A stretch of 22,695 bases of DNA from JADHUC01 sp964617665 (GTDB lineage Bacteria > Planctomycetota > Planctomycetia > Pirellulales > Pirellulaceae). Positions 15,776-22,695 of this stretch are shown here, piece after piece; positions within the stretch are counted from its first letter, which is position 1, and every line of letters starts with the position of its first letter. Made by a program: the position numbers and the translations under genes. Below the pieces are notes generated by a model. It was given only the letters and a program-made list of their open reading frames with translations. It had not been told where the DNA came from and searched no databases. Location: contig CAZUAH010000200.1 of NCBI GenBank assembly GCA_964617665.1, forward strand, positions 1 to 22,695. Reading direction: 5' to 3'.

Positions 15776-16613
15776 TCAGGCCTTCACATCAAAACTGGCT
15801 TCGAGCGTATCGAGCTTCTTGGTGTTGACTTCGAAGCCGAGGCCGGGGGCGTCGAAGTCGGTGCAGAAGCCGTCTTTGACTCTGAACGTCGTCCGGGAAC
15901 ATTTCTTCGATGAACGCCAGATTCACGTCACCATGTTCTCGCAGAAGCCAGATCGTGTCTTCAAGGCGATAGCCGTTGTTCGCATCGACGCCGATGCCGA
16001 AGTCAGCACCGGTGTGTTCTCGGATCAATCGCAGCACCGCCGCGTCCTGAAGGTTGCCCGCGTCGCGGCTCAGATGCAAGGCTCCGCGGCCGATCTTCAC
16101 TTTGACAAAAGTGTGCCCCAGCTGACGCGAAATGTCGATCGCCTCTTTCAGAATGTCGCTCCAACCTGGCTTGCGGCCGTATGGCGCATTGGGGTTGCGA
16201 TAAGCTGACCCTTGATCGCGGTTGAGCAGCTCTTCGTGATAGATGGACCCGTCATAAACGGGCACTCCTTGCCTCGGGACGCTACCGCCGAACAACTGAT
16301 AGACCGGTTTGCCCAGCGTCTTGCCGGCGAGATCCCAGACAGCAGAAGAGCCGGTCAGTCGAGTGATGCGAGTGGCTTCTTGTGCGAGCAGATGCGAAAC
16401 CGTTTTTCCCAGCACGGATTTCCCGTCCTTCTCAGATGCCTTCCACCGACACGCCCCCGCTCCGATCATTCCGTTGCTGCCGACAAGAATGAGAACGTTA
16501 TCCCTTCGCGTTGCACCTGCGAGCCGGTATTGGGAATTGCCTGCCACGATGCGAGGGCGGGCGTACGAAACCGTGGCTTTGATCGCGCGGACAATACGAA
16601 CGTGTACTGTATC
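15776..16613 (-). pseudogene. Enolase-superfamily (mandelate racemase-like) gene with internal deletion
   Basis: Minus strand. The first part (about 16613-15890) reads as the N-terminal and early barrel regions of a mandelate racemase/muconate-cycloisomerase family protein: SSAVWDLAGKTLGKPVYQLF, KVKIGRG (the KxK base motif), GIGVDANNGYRLED (first metal Asp) and FIEEMFPDD (second metal Glu). Near 15873-15888 the frame switches, and another frame reads DGFCTDFDAPGLGFEVNTKK then LDTLEASFDVKA and TGA at 15776-15778, which is the typical C-terminus of the same family. The middle, with the third metal ligand and the opposite catalytic base, is missing (I infer about 100 residues). No start codon exists before GTG 16547, and the frame is closed by the TAG of the gene upstream. 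It is a dead gene that was probably second in an operon with the propeller gene. Confidence 0.8.
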
Positions 16614-16676
16614 GGGGCCAAGTGAGTTTCTTGAGCCACGAGGCGCTGGACGAAGGTGTTCTGACGGGCGGGCCGT

Positions 16677-17969
16677 CTACCTCGCTTCAATGTCGTAGCA
16701 GTACAGCGAGTCGTGGTAGCGCAGGTAGAGCTTGGCGTCGCAGATGACGGGGTTAGCCCAGAAGTCGCGCTTCTCATTGACGAGTTCGAAGTGGCCGAGT
16801 CTCTCGAAGCGGCGGTCACTGGGTTTGAGTAGCGAGACGGTCCCGTTCTGGCTGACGCAGTAGAGGCACCCATCCGCAAAAACCTGTGCACCGATCTTCA
16901 GGTCGGGGGCGGCGTATCTGGGCGTGCCCGTCTCCGTGTCGATGCACATCCATCCCCTGGTATGCCCCTTCGACCCGCAGTAGAGGTCGGTCCCGACGCA
17001 GATAGGCGTGCAGTGTGGTGTACCGAGTCTGGCCTTCCAAGGCTGTTCGACCACGCTGTTGTCGGGTGTGAGATCCAGACGATAGAAACTGTCGTCTTTG
17101 GCGCTGCAATTGGTGACGAAAAGGGCACCCTGAGCGAAAACCGGGGTGGTCGTGACCATCGGGGGACGGAGAATATTGTGGCGGTGTTTCCAGAGCATCT
17201 TGCCTGTGTCCGCATCCACCGCGATGGAATGCTTGGATGTTGAGCTGAAGATAACGCGGTGCCCGTTCATCTCGACGAGGATGGGTGAGGGATATCCAGC
17301 CCTTTCATCGGCCAGGGGCGGGGTTGTCCACACCACCTTCCCGGTCTTCTTGTCCAAGGCAACCATGAGCGCCTTGGTTCCGCCGGGAGTGACGATCACC
17401 CGGTCCCTATCGATCAGGGGCGACTCGCAGATGCCCCAAGTAATATTGTTGCCGCCGAACGTCTTCAGCGCGTTCAGAGCCCAAACTTCCTGGCCGGTCT
17501 TGGTGTCGAGGCACACAATGCGCGCGTGTGCATTGATGTGGTAGAGCAACCCCTCGCAGACGGTGCCACAGGAGCGTGATCCCGGCCAAGACTTGGTCCA
17601 GGCGAGGTCATTGGTGGTCCGCCATTTCTGTTTTCCGTCGAGGTCAAGTGCGAAGATGTGCAGCTCCTCGTTCTCGTCTCCGGTGATGTAGATGGTACCT
17701 GCGGAGATAACCGGGCTGGAGTATCCTTTGCCGATCCCCGACGCCTTCCAGAGCAGCCTAGGGCCGCCTTCCGGCCAGGACTGCATAAGCCCTTTCTCGT
17801 CCGAGATGCCGTCGCGCCTGGGGCCGCGCCACTGGGGCCAGCCGGGTTCTGCGGAAGCGACGAGTCTGCCGGAGACCTCTTCCGCTTGGAGCTGCGTGAG
17901 AGTACCGACGAACATGCAGACGGCGGATGCGGCAACGCAGAGTAAGTGTGTGTGCAGGGCACGTTTCAT
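16677..17969 (-). CDS. Exported PQQ-like beta-propeller repeat protein
   Basis: 430 aa on the minus strand. AGGAGGA (plus coordinates 17977-17983) lies 7 nt before ATG 17969. A signal peptide covers about residues 1-28. The mature start GWPQWRGPRRDGISDEKG is the WPQWRGP signature of a large planctomycete family with PQQ-enzyme-type propellers (PF13360/PF13570). Blade motifs recur: KQKWRTTNDLAW, CLDTKTGQEVWALNAL, ALDKKTGKVVWTTPPL, AVDADTGKMLWKHR and CIDTETGTPRYAAP. There is no PQQ-binding catalytic set, so it is probably a structural or binding propeller in the periplasm rather than a dehydrogenase. Cys residues near 134, 138, 152 and elsewhere may form disulfides. It reads toward the dead enolase gene and may have been transcribed with it; its start faces the next divergent gene across about 430 bp. 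Confidence 0.92.
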   Translation of the reverse strand: MKRALHTHLLCVAASAVCMFVGTLTQLQAEEVSGRLVASAEPGWPQWRGPRRDGISDEKGLMQSWPEGGPRLLWKASGIGKGYSSPVISAGTIYITGDENEELHIFALDLDGKQKWRTTNDLAWTKSWPGSRSCGTVCEGLLYHINAHARIVCLDTKTGQEVWALNALKTFGGNNITWGICESPLIDRDRVIVTPGGTKALMVALDKKTGKVVWTTPPLADERAGYPSPILVEMNGHRVIFSSTSKHSIAVDADTGKMLWKHRHNILRPPMVTTTPVFAQGALFVTNCSAKDDSFYRLDLTPDNSVVEQPWKARLGTPHCTPICVGTDLYCGSKGHTRGWMCIDTETGTPRYAAPDLKIGAQVFADGCLYCVSQNGTVSLLKPSDRRFERLGHFELVNEKRDFWANPVICDAKLYLRYHDSLYCYDIEAR

Positions 17970-17983
17970 CAGTCAGTCCTCCT

Positions 17984-18403
17984 GGTCCTGTAACGACGTC
18001 GATCATCGATCGTTCTCCGTCTTCGGCCGCACCCATTGCTCTGAGCTGCTTTCAAAGTCGCCCGGCAACGTAGCCGGACTATTACGGAGCCATTTTGACT
18101 TGGTTTACCTGCACGACAGCAGCGCGCCAACCATCCGCGACCTGCTCACCACCCGAAACTCGAGCGATCGGCACGGCGTCTCGCCCATCTCCCACGGCGA
18201 GAGATAGATGAACTGGCGCAATTCCTGCGGTCGCTGTACGGTTGCTATAACGTGCAAGACGGTCACATGCCAGGAAAACGCGGCAAACCATCGCACGCTG
18301 CCTGAGGATATTCTATAGTCAGGAGCACCGTGGGGACAAAGATCGCCACCCATAGGCGCTGATCTTTCGCGATTAGTTCAATTTCATCCCAAAAGGAAAA
18401 GCA
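17984..18403. other. 420-bp divergent intergenic region
   Basis: Lies between the divergent propeller gene and the first tandem paralog. It holds a cytochrome relic at about 18076-18240 and probably both promoters. TATAGT at 18314-18319 within a small inverted repeat (CCTGA ... TCAGG, 18301-18322) could be a -10 box, but the -35 is poor. No other feature is seen. Confidence 0.4.
18076..18240 (+). pseudogene. C-terminal relic of a c-type (di-haem) cytochrome
   Basis: The plus strand reads LVYLHDSSAPTIRDLLTTRN plus SSDRHGVSPISHGER, then after a two-base shift at the TAG (18205-18207) DELAQFLRSLYG. YLHDG.APTLRDVLTT...DRHG.TSHL....DEL..FLRSL is the usual end of di-haem cytochrome-c peroxidase-like and related planctomycete cytochromes. 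No CXXCH or start is present, so only the tail remains. Evidence is pattern memory rather than alignment. Confidence 0.55.
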
Positions 18404-20017
18404 ATGAAAGGGAGTCGCAGCTTCATTTCGAAGGCTGAACGAGCCAGAATGGGAATGGTGGTCGCAATGCTGGTGTCTGCGACAGGCATCTGGGCAGCAA
18501 GTATTTCAGCGCCGAACGTCGAAGCACGAGAAGATCCACTCGCACCCTCTCTCGAGAATCGCAAGGAGATCTCGCAATACGGCGTCACATGGATGTTTGA
18601 CAAACAGGTGCCAGTTGGGCAGTTCGTCAATGGAGATTACTACATCGTTGGGCCAGTCAAGGTCGTCGAGATTGAACCGGCACCAATGGACGGCCGGAAC
18701 GGTTCGATTTTGAATCTGAATCCAGTACGGGGCAAATCCGGTTTTGATTCTCGGCAGAACCGAGGCAACAGCTACGACGCGCGGATGCGATCCACGCCAC
18801 CGATCTCGATGAAGCCCGGCGACTCATTGCTGTCGTCTGTCAGTTGCGAGAAACAGAGGCAGTTTCCGCAGATGCTGTGGCCGTTCGACCCGGCCAAGGG
18901 AATGGCCAGGTGTTGGGTGCGTTCGGTTTCCGTGCTGACCTGCATGGCGGAACCTCAGCCGTCAGACGCATTCCGACCCGCCTTTTGCGATCGCGGGAAT
19001 AGGGCCTATCTGGCGAGAGACCTGCGCCGCGATCTATTGCCAAAGCTCAAACCTGTCGAGGGCACGCCCTCCCCGCCGGAGTTCGCCAAACACTTCCAGC
19101 GATGCTGGGTCGACGTGATGCGTCAGAACAAGGCAGCTCCCGCTGAATACGCAGCTCAGTACGGTCGCGAAACCTCACGCGCCGGGGGCATGGCGACGCT
19201 GATCCTTATGTGCGATTTCCCCGATGAAGAAAAGGAAAAGCTCCTGGTGAACTTCGTGCAATATGGAATCGATCTTTATGGGACCCTGGAAGCCGGCTGG
19301 GGTGGGTGGGAGACCTTGGGCGGACACGGCCAGGGGCGGAAATGGCCGATTGTCTTCGCCGGCATCATGTTCGGCAGCGAAGCGATGGCGCGGCCAGATA
19401 AGACCTTTCCGCACATCATCTTCCAAGAAGACGACCAGACGGTTTACGGGAAGGGCTGGACCGGCGCCACCGCACTGTTTGCCGGGCACATCGGCAAGAG
19501 CGGCTGGGAGCTGTACCCAGACCAGGACAAACGTGGCTTTTTCGCCGAGCCGATTCACCCGTCCGAATGGCCAAACGACGGAAAAGGAACGAAGTTCTCG
19601 CAACCCGGCAGAACGGCCGAAGGTTATCGGCGATGCTGCACCAGCCACGCCTGGATCGCGACGGCGCTGTCAATCCGAATCATGCACGCCGAAGACATGT
19701 GGAATCACGATGCATTCTGCGACTACTGCGATCGCTGGATGACCGAGGACGATACCGAGCACGTGAAGATCCTCAAGGAACATGCCGGCTTGGTCATCGA
19801 CAGCGCGAAACGCCAAGGGCAAACGTGGGACCCCTGGGTCGACGCCACGTACAAGCAGTACCGCAACAACCTTCCGCCAGCCAAGAACATAACCTTCCTG
19901 TCACCCGATCCCTATCCTGCCAAGCCAGTTGCGCGAACCGATGTGCGTGATGCAAGAGACGATCGACGCTCTACGCGATCGGACAGACGGCCTCCCAGGC
20001 GTGATCGACGAAGGTGA
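18404..20017 (+). CDS. Exported protein, tandem paralog A, unknown family
   Basis: 537 aa from ATG 18404, with AAAAGGAAAAG just upstream. A long N-terminal region (1-41) contains a hydrophobic stretch (MGMVVAMLVSATGIWAA, about 16-32), so it is a signal peptide with a charged extension. The mature protein shares with the next gene: SQYGVTWMFDKQVPVGQFVN then GDYYIVGP (about 57-84), DGRNGS, FRPAFC, YGRETS, FVQYGIDLYG, GGHGQGRKWPIVFAG (311-316 is GRKWPI) and IIFQEDDQTVY. I recognise no named family; the Trp- and Gly-rich motifs and length suit a carbohydrate-active enzyme or binder, which is inference. Odd: the last 28 residues (after PYPAKPVA) are extremely Arg/Asp-rich (RTDVRDARDDRRSTRSDRR), perhaps a frameshifted tail, since another frame reads on to 20117 there. 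Followed after 89 nt by its paralog. Confidence 0.75.
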   Translation: MKGSRSFISKAERARMGMVVAMLVSATGIWAASISAPNVEAREDPLAPSLENRKEISQYGVTWMFDKQVPVGQFVNGDYYIVGPVKVVEIEPAPMDGRNGSILNLNPVRGKSGFDSRQNRGNSYDARMRSTPPISMKPGDSLLSSVSCEKQRQFPQMLWPFDPAKGMARCWVRSVSVLTCMAEPQPSDAFRPAFCDRGNRAYLARDLRRDLLPKLKPVEGTPSPPEFAKHFQRCWVDVMRQNKAAPAEYAAQYGRETSRAGGMATLILMCDFPDEEKEKLLVNFVQYGIDLYGTLEAGWGGWETLGGHGQGRKWPIVFAGIMFGSEAMARPDKTFPHIIFQEDDQTVYGKGWTGATALFAGHIGKSGWELYPDQDKRGFFAEPIHPSEWPNDGKGTKFSQPGRTAEGYRRCCTSHAWIATALSIRIMHAEDMWNHDAFCDYCDRWMTEDDTEHVKILKEHAGLVIDSAKRQGQTWDPWVDATYKQYRNNLPPAKNITFLSPDPYPAKPVARTDVRDARDDRRSTRSDRRPPRRDRRR

Positions 20018-20106
20018 ACTCGGCTCACAACTGGACGTTCTGGAAAAACGCATCGGAAAGTGTGTTCGACTTCCACTTGCAGTACTTTCATTGAAGGGGA
20101 CACCAC

Positions 20107-21537
20107 GTGACGAATAACTTCTTCAAGGCTCTCGCGGTGCTGGCCACCTCTCACTTGATCATGCTGAGCGTTGTGCGAGGGGAGGATGGAATGGGTACAT
20201 CCTGTGCCCAAAACTGTGCGTCTCTGAGCCAATTTGGCATCACATGGACCTTCGACAACGAGTATCCATGCGGTCAATTCGCCAACGGTGACTGGTGGGT
20301 TGTGGGGCCGTTGGTGGTGACCGAGATTAGTCCTGGATTTGCCGACGGCATGAACGGCTCGATGGCCAATCCGATGCCGGCTCACGAGCAGGGATATGAC
20401 CGCCGGGCGTGGAACTTCAACCCAAGACTGTCGGTGCAAACGCCGTTTGAGATGGACGTGAACGTCTCGCTCGTTTCTACGATTTCCAATACGGATACGA
20501 CCAGCCGTAAGCTCATCGAACTGAAGACAGCCGCCGTATTGACCTGTTTGGCTGAAGCGCCGTCGGAAGGAACGTTCCGGCCTCCGTTCTGCGGAGAAGA
20601 GAAACCGCTCCATAATGTCAGCCAACTGAAAAAGCAGTTGCTTCCCTCGCTGGCACCTGTTGCCGAGGCACCGACGTTGAGCGAAGCGGAGCGTTGGTTT
20701 GAGCGTCCCTGGCTCAGTCATCTGAATCACTACAAGAGCCAGGATATTCACCCAGCCGACAACATGCCCAACTACGGCCGGGAAGTGGCCAAACAGACCG
20801 GCGACGCGGCGCTGCTCCTGACGCTCGATCTTCCCAACAAGGACACGTTGCTCATTCGGTTCGTGCAATACGGGATCGATAACTTCGGCATCTTCAGCAG
20901 CGGTGGATTCTGGCCGCATAACGGCGGGCACCAGATGGGTCGCAAATGGCCGATCCTCTTCGCCGGACTCATGCTGGGAGACAAAGCCATGAGCGGGATC
21001 GGCTCCGATCCACGGAAGGGCAGAGAGCTGACCTTCCAGGAAGATGATCAGACCTTCTACGTGACACAGGCAGAGGTCGATGCGACCCATGACCCGCGGT
21101 GGGGCCCGACCCATCCCAAACACCCGGTGATGGCTCTGCCTTATGAACAACGGAATATTGGTCTTCCCGAGTGGGGAATCCTCCACGTCGGCAAACCGTC
21201 CGCCGACAACATGCATCTCACCGGCATCCCATATCGGGCGATCAACCTGTCCGGCATGGCCGGTATCGTGCTGGCGGCGCGGATTTTCGAGCAAACTGAC
21301 ACCTGGAACCACCCGCCACTGTTCGACTACTTTGATCGAGCCTGGGACCTGACGGGGCGAACATTCCGGCTGGACAGGAATGCCGCCACGCCGTTTGCCG
21401 TCTCGATGTGGAACACGTACCGAGAGGGCTACGGACGCGTGTGGAAGCGGCATGACGCCACACCCGTGTCACTGGATGATAGAGAAGCCTTGGGGAACCC
21501 GAACTCCGCGTTCTATTCTGTTGGGACCGCGCAGTAG
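20107..21537 (+). CDS. Exported protein, tandem paralog B, unknown family
   Basis: 476 aa from GTG 20107, supported by GAAGGGGA at 20093-20100. Residues 1-25 look like a signal peptide (FFKALAVLATSHLIMLSVV then RGED). Motifs shared with paralog A occur in the same order: SQFGITWTFDNEYPCGQFAN then GDWWVVGP (41-67), DGMNGS, FRPPFC, MPNYGREV, FVQYGIDNFG, NGGHQMGRKWPILFAG (G278-R-K-W281) and TFQEDDQTFY, then TDTWNH where A has EDMWNH. The C-terminus differs: B has a longer region with HPKHPVMALPYE and an ending of SVGTAQ without the Arg-rich tail of A. The absolute conservation of Gly-Arg-Lys-Trp-Pro and of the acidic EDDQT suggests a catalytic or binding site. Family unknown. Sits 40 nt before the sialate O-acetylesterase gene, so the three may form one operon. 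Confidence 0.8.
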   Translation: MTNNFFKALAVLATSHLIMLSVVRGEDGMGTSCAQNCASLSQFGITWTFDNEYPCGQFANGDWWVVGPLVVTEISPGFADGMNGSMANPMPAHEQGYDRRAWNFNPRLSVQTPFEMDVNVSLVSTISNTDTTSRKLIELKTAAVLTCLAEAPSEGTFRPPFCGEEKPLHNVSQLKKQLLPSLAPVAEAPTLSEAERWFERPWLSHLNHYKSQDIHPADNMPNYGREVAKQTGDAALLLTLDLPNKDTLLIRFVQYGIDNFGIFSSGGFWPHNGGHQMGRKWPILFAGLMLGDKAMSGIGSDPRKGRELTFQEDDQTFYVTQAEVDATHDPRWGPTHPKHPVMALPYEQRNIGLPEWGILHVGKPSADNMHLTGIPYRAINLSGMAGIVLAARIFEQTDTWNHPPLFDYFDRAWDLTGRTFRLDRNAATPFAVSMWNTYREGYGRVWKRHDATPVSLDDREALGNPNSAFYSVGTAQ

Positions 21538-21577
21538 TAAGATGCGTACAATGCCGACCAGACTGGAGAAGTTCCTC

Positions 21578-22695
21578 ATGGACAGAACGAAAACGGTTGC
21601 CGTCGCCCTGCTGATTTCCCTGCTAGGGAAAGCCAGTCAAGCCGAGGTCCGCCTGCCGTCGATTATCGGCTCGCACATGGTGTTACAGCAAGGAAGGAAG
21701 GTTCCGATCTGGGGCTGGGCTGAGCCGGGTGAAGAGGTGACCGTCACCATGAACGAAAAGGCCGCCACCGCAACGACCCGCGAAGACGGCAAGTGGCAGG
21801 TGAAGATCGGCCCCTTCGAGCCCGGCGAACCGCGCAACATGACTATCGCCGGCGGCAACACGATTGAGTTGACGGATATCCTCGTAGGCGAAGTCTGGCT
21901 CTGCGGCGGCCAATCCAACATGGCGACCTCGCTCAAGGGTTACGCCGATCAAGAGGAGCTTGAGGAAATCGACTTCCCAAAGATCCGCTTGTTCAAGGTA
22001 GAAATGCACTCCACCGACGAACCGCAGGAAGACTGCCGGGGCAGTTGGACGCGATGCGACCCAACCAACGCGGCGGAATTCGCCGCCAACGGATACTATT
22101 TCGGGAAACACCTGCACCAGGAGCTTGGTGTGCCGGTGGGCTTGATTCACGACTGCGTCTCCGGGACACCCGGCGAGGCCTGGGCGTCGCCTGAGACGAT
22201 CGCGGATCCCGCTTATAGAGAATTCGTTAATAGCTTCCGTCGAAACCATCCCGCGTGGGTGGAGGCAAACGACAGGTTCCAGCGAGCTATCAACGCCTGG
22301 CGGAGCGCCAACCGACAGTGGAACGCCAACGGGCGACAAGGCCCGAAGCCGCAATTGAGCGAACCGCGCCCGGCAAACACCGGCCATCCCCGCGGACGGC
22401 CCTCAGGCTTGTACAACGGCATGATCGTACCGGTCGCGCCCTTTGCCCTCAAGGGAGCTATCTGGTGGCAAGGCGAAGGCAATCAAGGCCGGGCTCACCA
22501 ATACGCCCGGCTGCTGACCTCGATCATCGGGGATTGGCGAGAATTATGGGGCCAGGGCGAGCTCGTGTTCATCTCCGGCCAGCTTCAGAATACGATGAGG
22601 CAGAAACACGACGAGCCTGTGGGCGGGGGCGGAATGCCCACCATGCGAGAAGCGTTCCTTGAGGTTTGGCGCTCCGTGCCAAATACGGGCATGGC
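21578..22695 (+). CDS. Sialate O-acetylesterase-like protein (SASA), 5' part
   Basis: At least 372 codons; the frame is open to the end of the window, so the C-terminus is missing. ATG 21578 is preferred: GGAGAA at 21565-21570 is 7 nt before it and a signal peptide (MDRTKTVAVALLISLLGKAS) follows; ATGs at 21542 and 21551 are in frame too. Residues after the signal read as the N-terminal beta domain (SHMVLQQGRKVPIWGWAEPG). VGEVWLCGGQSNM holds the nucleophile Ser of the SASA family (PF03629), usually CSGQSNM; here the first Ser is Gly. The conserved SGTPGEAWAS follows, then a helical insertion (FQRAINAWRSANRQW), then LYNGMIVPVAPFALKGAIWW with QGEGNQG, where the usual GESN is GEGN. The family removes acetyl groups from carbohydrates. 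The terminal Asp/His lies beyond the window. Confidence 0.85.
   Translation, partial: MDRTKTVAVALLISLLGKASQAEVRLPSIIGSHMVLQQGRKVPIWGWAEPGEEVTVTMNEKAATATTREDGKWQVKIGPFEPGEPRNMTIAGGNTIELTDILVGEVWLCGGQSNMATSLKGYADQEELEEIDFPKIRLFKVEMHSTDEPQEDCRGSWTRCDPTNAAEFAANGYYFGKHLHQELGVPVGLIHDCVSGTPGEAWASPETIADPAYREFVNSFRRNHPAWVEANDRFQRAINAWRSANRQWNANGRQGPKPQLSEPRPANTGHPRGRPSGLYNGMIVPVAPFALKGAIWWQGEGNQGRAHQYARLLTSIIGDWRELWGQGELVFISGQLQNTMRQKHDEPVGGGGMPTMREAFLEVWRSVPNTGM

Noticed and set aside
19912..21453. 513-residue open frame on the minus strand
   Set aside because: It mirrors paralog B, lacks a ribosome binding site and has no family character; plus-strand coding is well supported by paralog comparison.

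Overview
The window most likely comes from a planctomycete (Planctomycetota, Pirellulales-like), perhaps an assembled environmental genome. The evidence is gene content: exported sulfatases, a PQQ-type propeller with the WPQWRGP signature, a TIGR03067-like domain fused to leucine-rich repeats, a sialate O-acetylesterase, a parallel beta-helix protein and many secreted proteins of unknown function. No rRNA, tRNA or CRISPR array was found.

Layout. (1) 1-6212, plus strand: a glycan-degradation cluster. It holds the end of a beta-helix protein, two tightly spaced sulfatases (2nd and 3rd genes coupled by 8-nt spacing or stop/start overlap), a pectate-lyase-like alpha/alpha protein broken by a one-base frameshift, and a secreted alpha/beta hydrolase. 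(2) 6213-7544: a 396-bp mobile-looking long palindrome with perfect 16-bp terminal inverted repeats, then a GDSL/SGNH esterase. (3) 7545-10866: gene-poor, with small exported or membrane proteins of unknown function, one carrying a perfect 53-bp in-frame internal duplication. (4) 10867-15557: an accessory island built from mobile-element debris. It has a 30-bp perfect palindrome, a 336-bp element with ATGTGAAG-type inverted ends, a tyrosine-recombinase C-terminal relic overlapping a small helical protein gene, and a Tn3-transposase C-terminal relic. After these come an intact lipoprotein fusing a TIGR03067-like domain, an unknown domain and six leucine-rich repeats, and a second lipoprotein. 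A second, diverged fragment of the small recombinase-associated gene closes the island. (5) 15776-18250: a deleted enolase-superfamily gene behind an intact PQQ-like beta-propeller gene (minus strand), then a relic of a c-type cytochrome C-terminus. (6) 18404-22695, plus strand: two tandem paralogous exported proteins of an unrecognised family, followed by the start of a sialate O-acetylesterase that runs off the window.

How it fits together. The two flanks look like polysaccharide-utilisation clusters: sulfatases, esterases and lyase or toroid enzymes that would strip sulfate and acyl groups and cut anionic glycans outside the cytoplasm. The middle is a decaying, recombination-prone region. 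The best candidates for something undescribed are the tandem paralog pair with its GGH..GRKWPI signature, the recombinase-associated small protein family, and the two compact palindromic elements.
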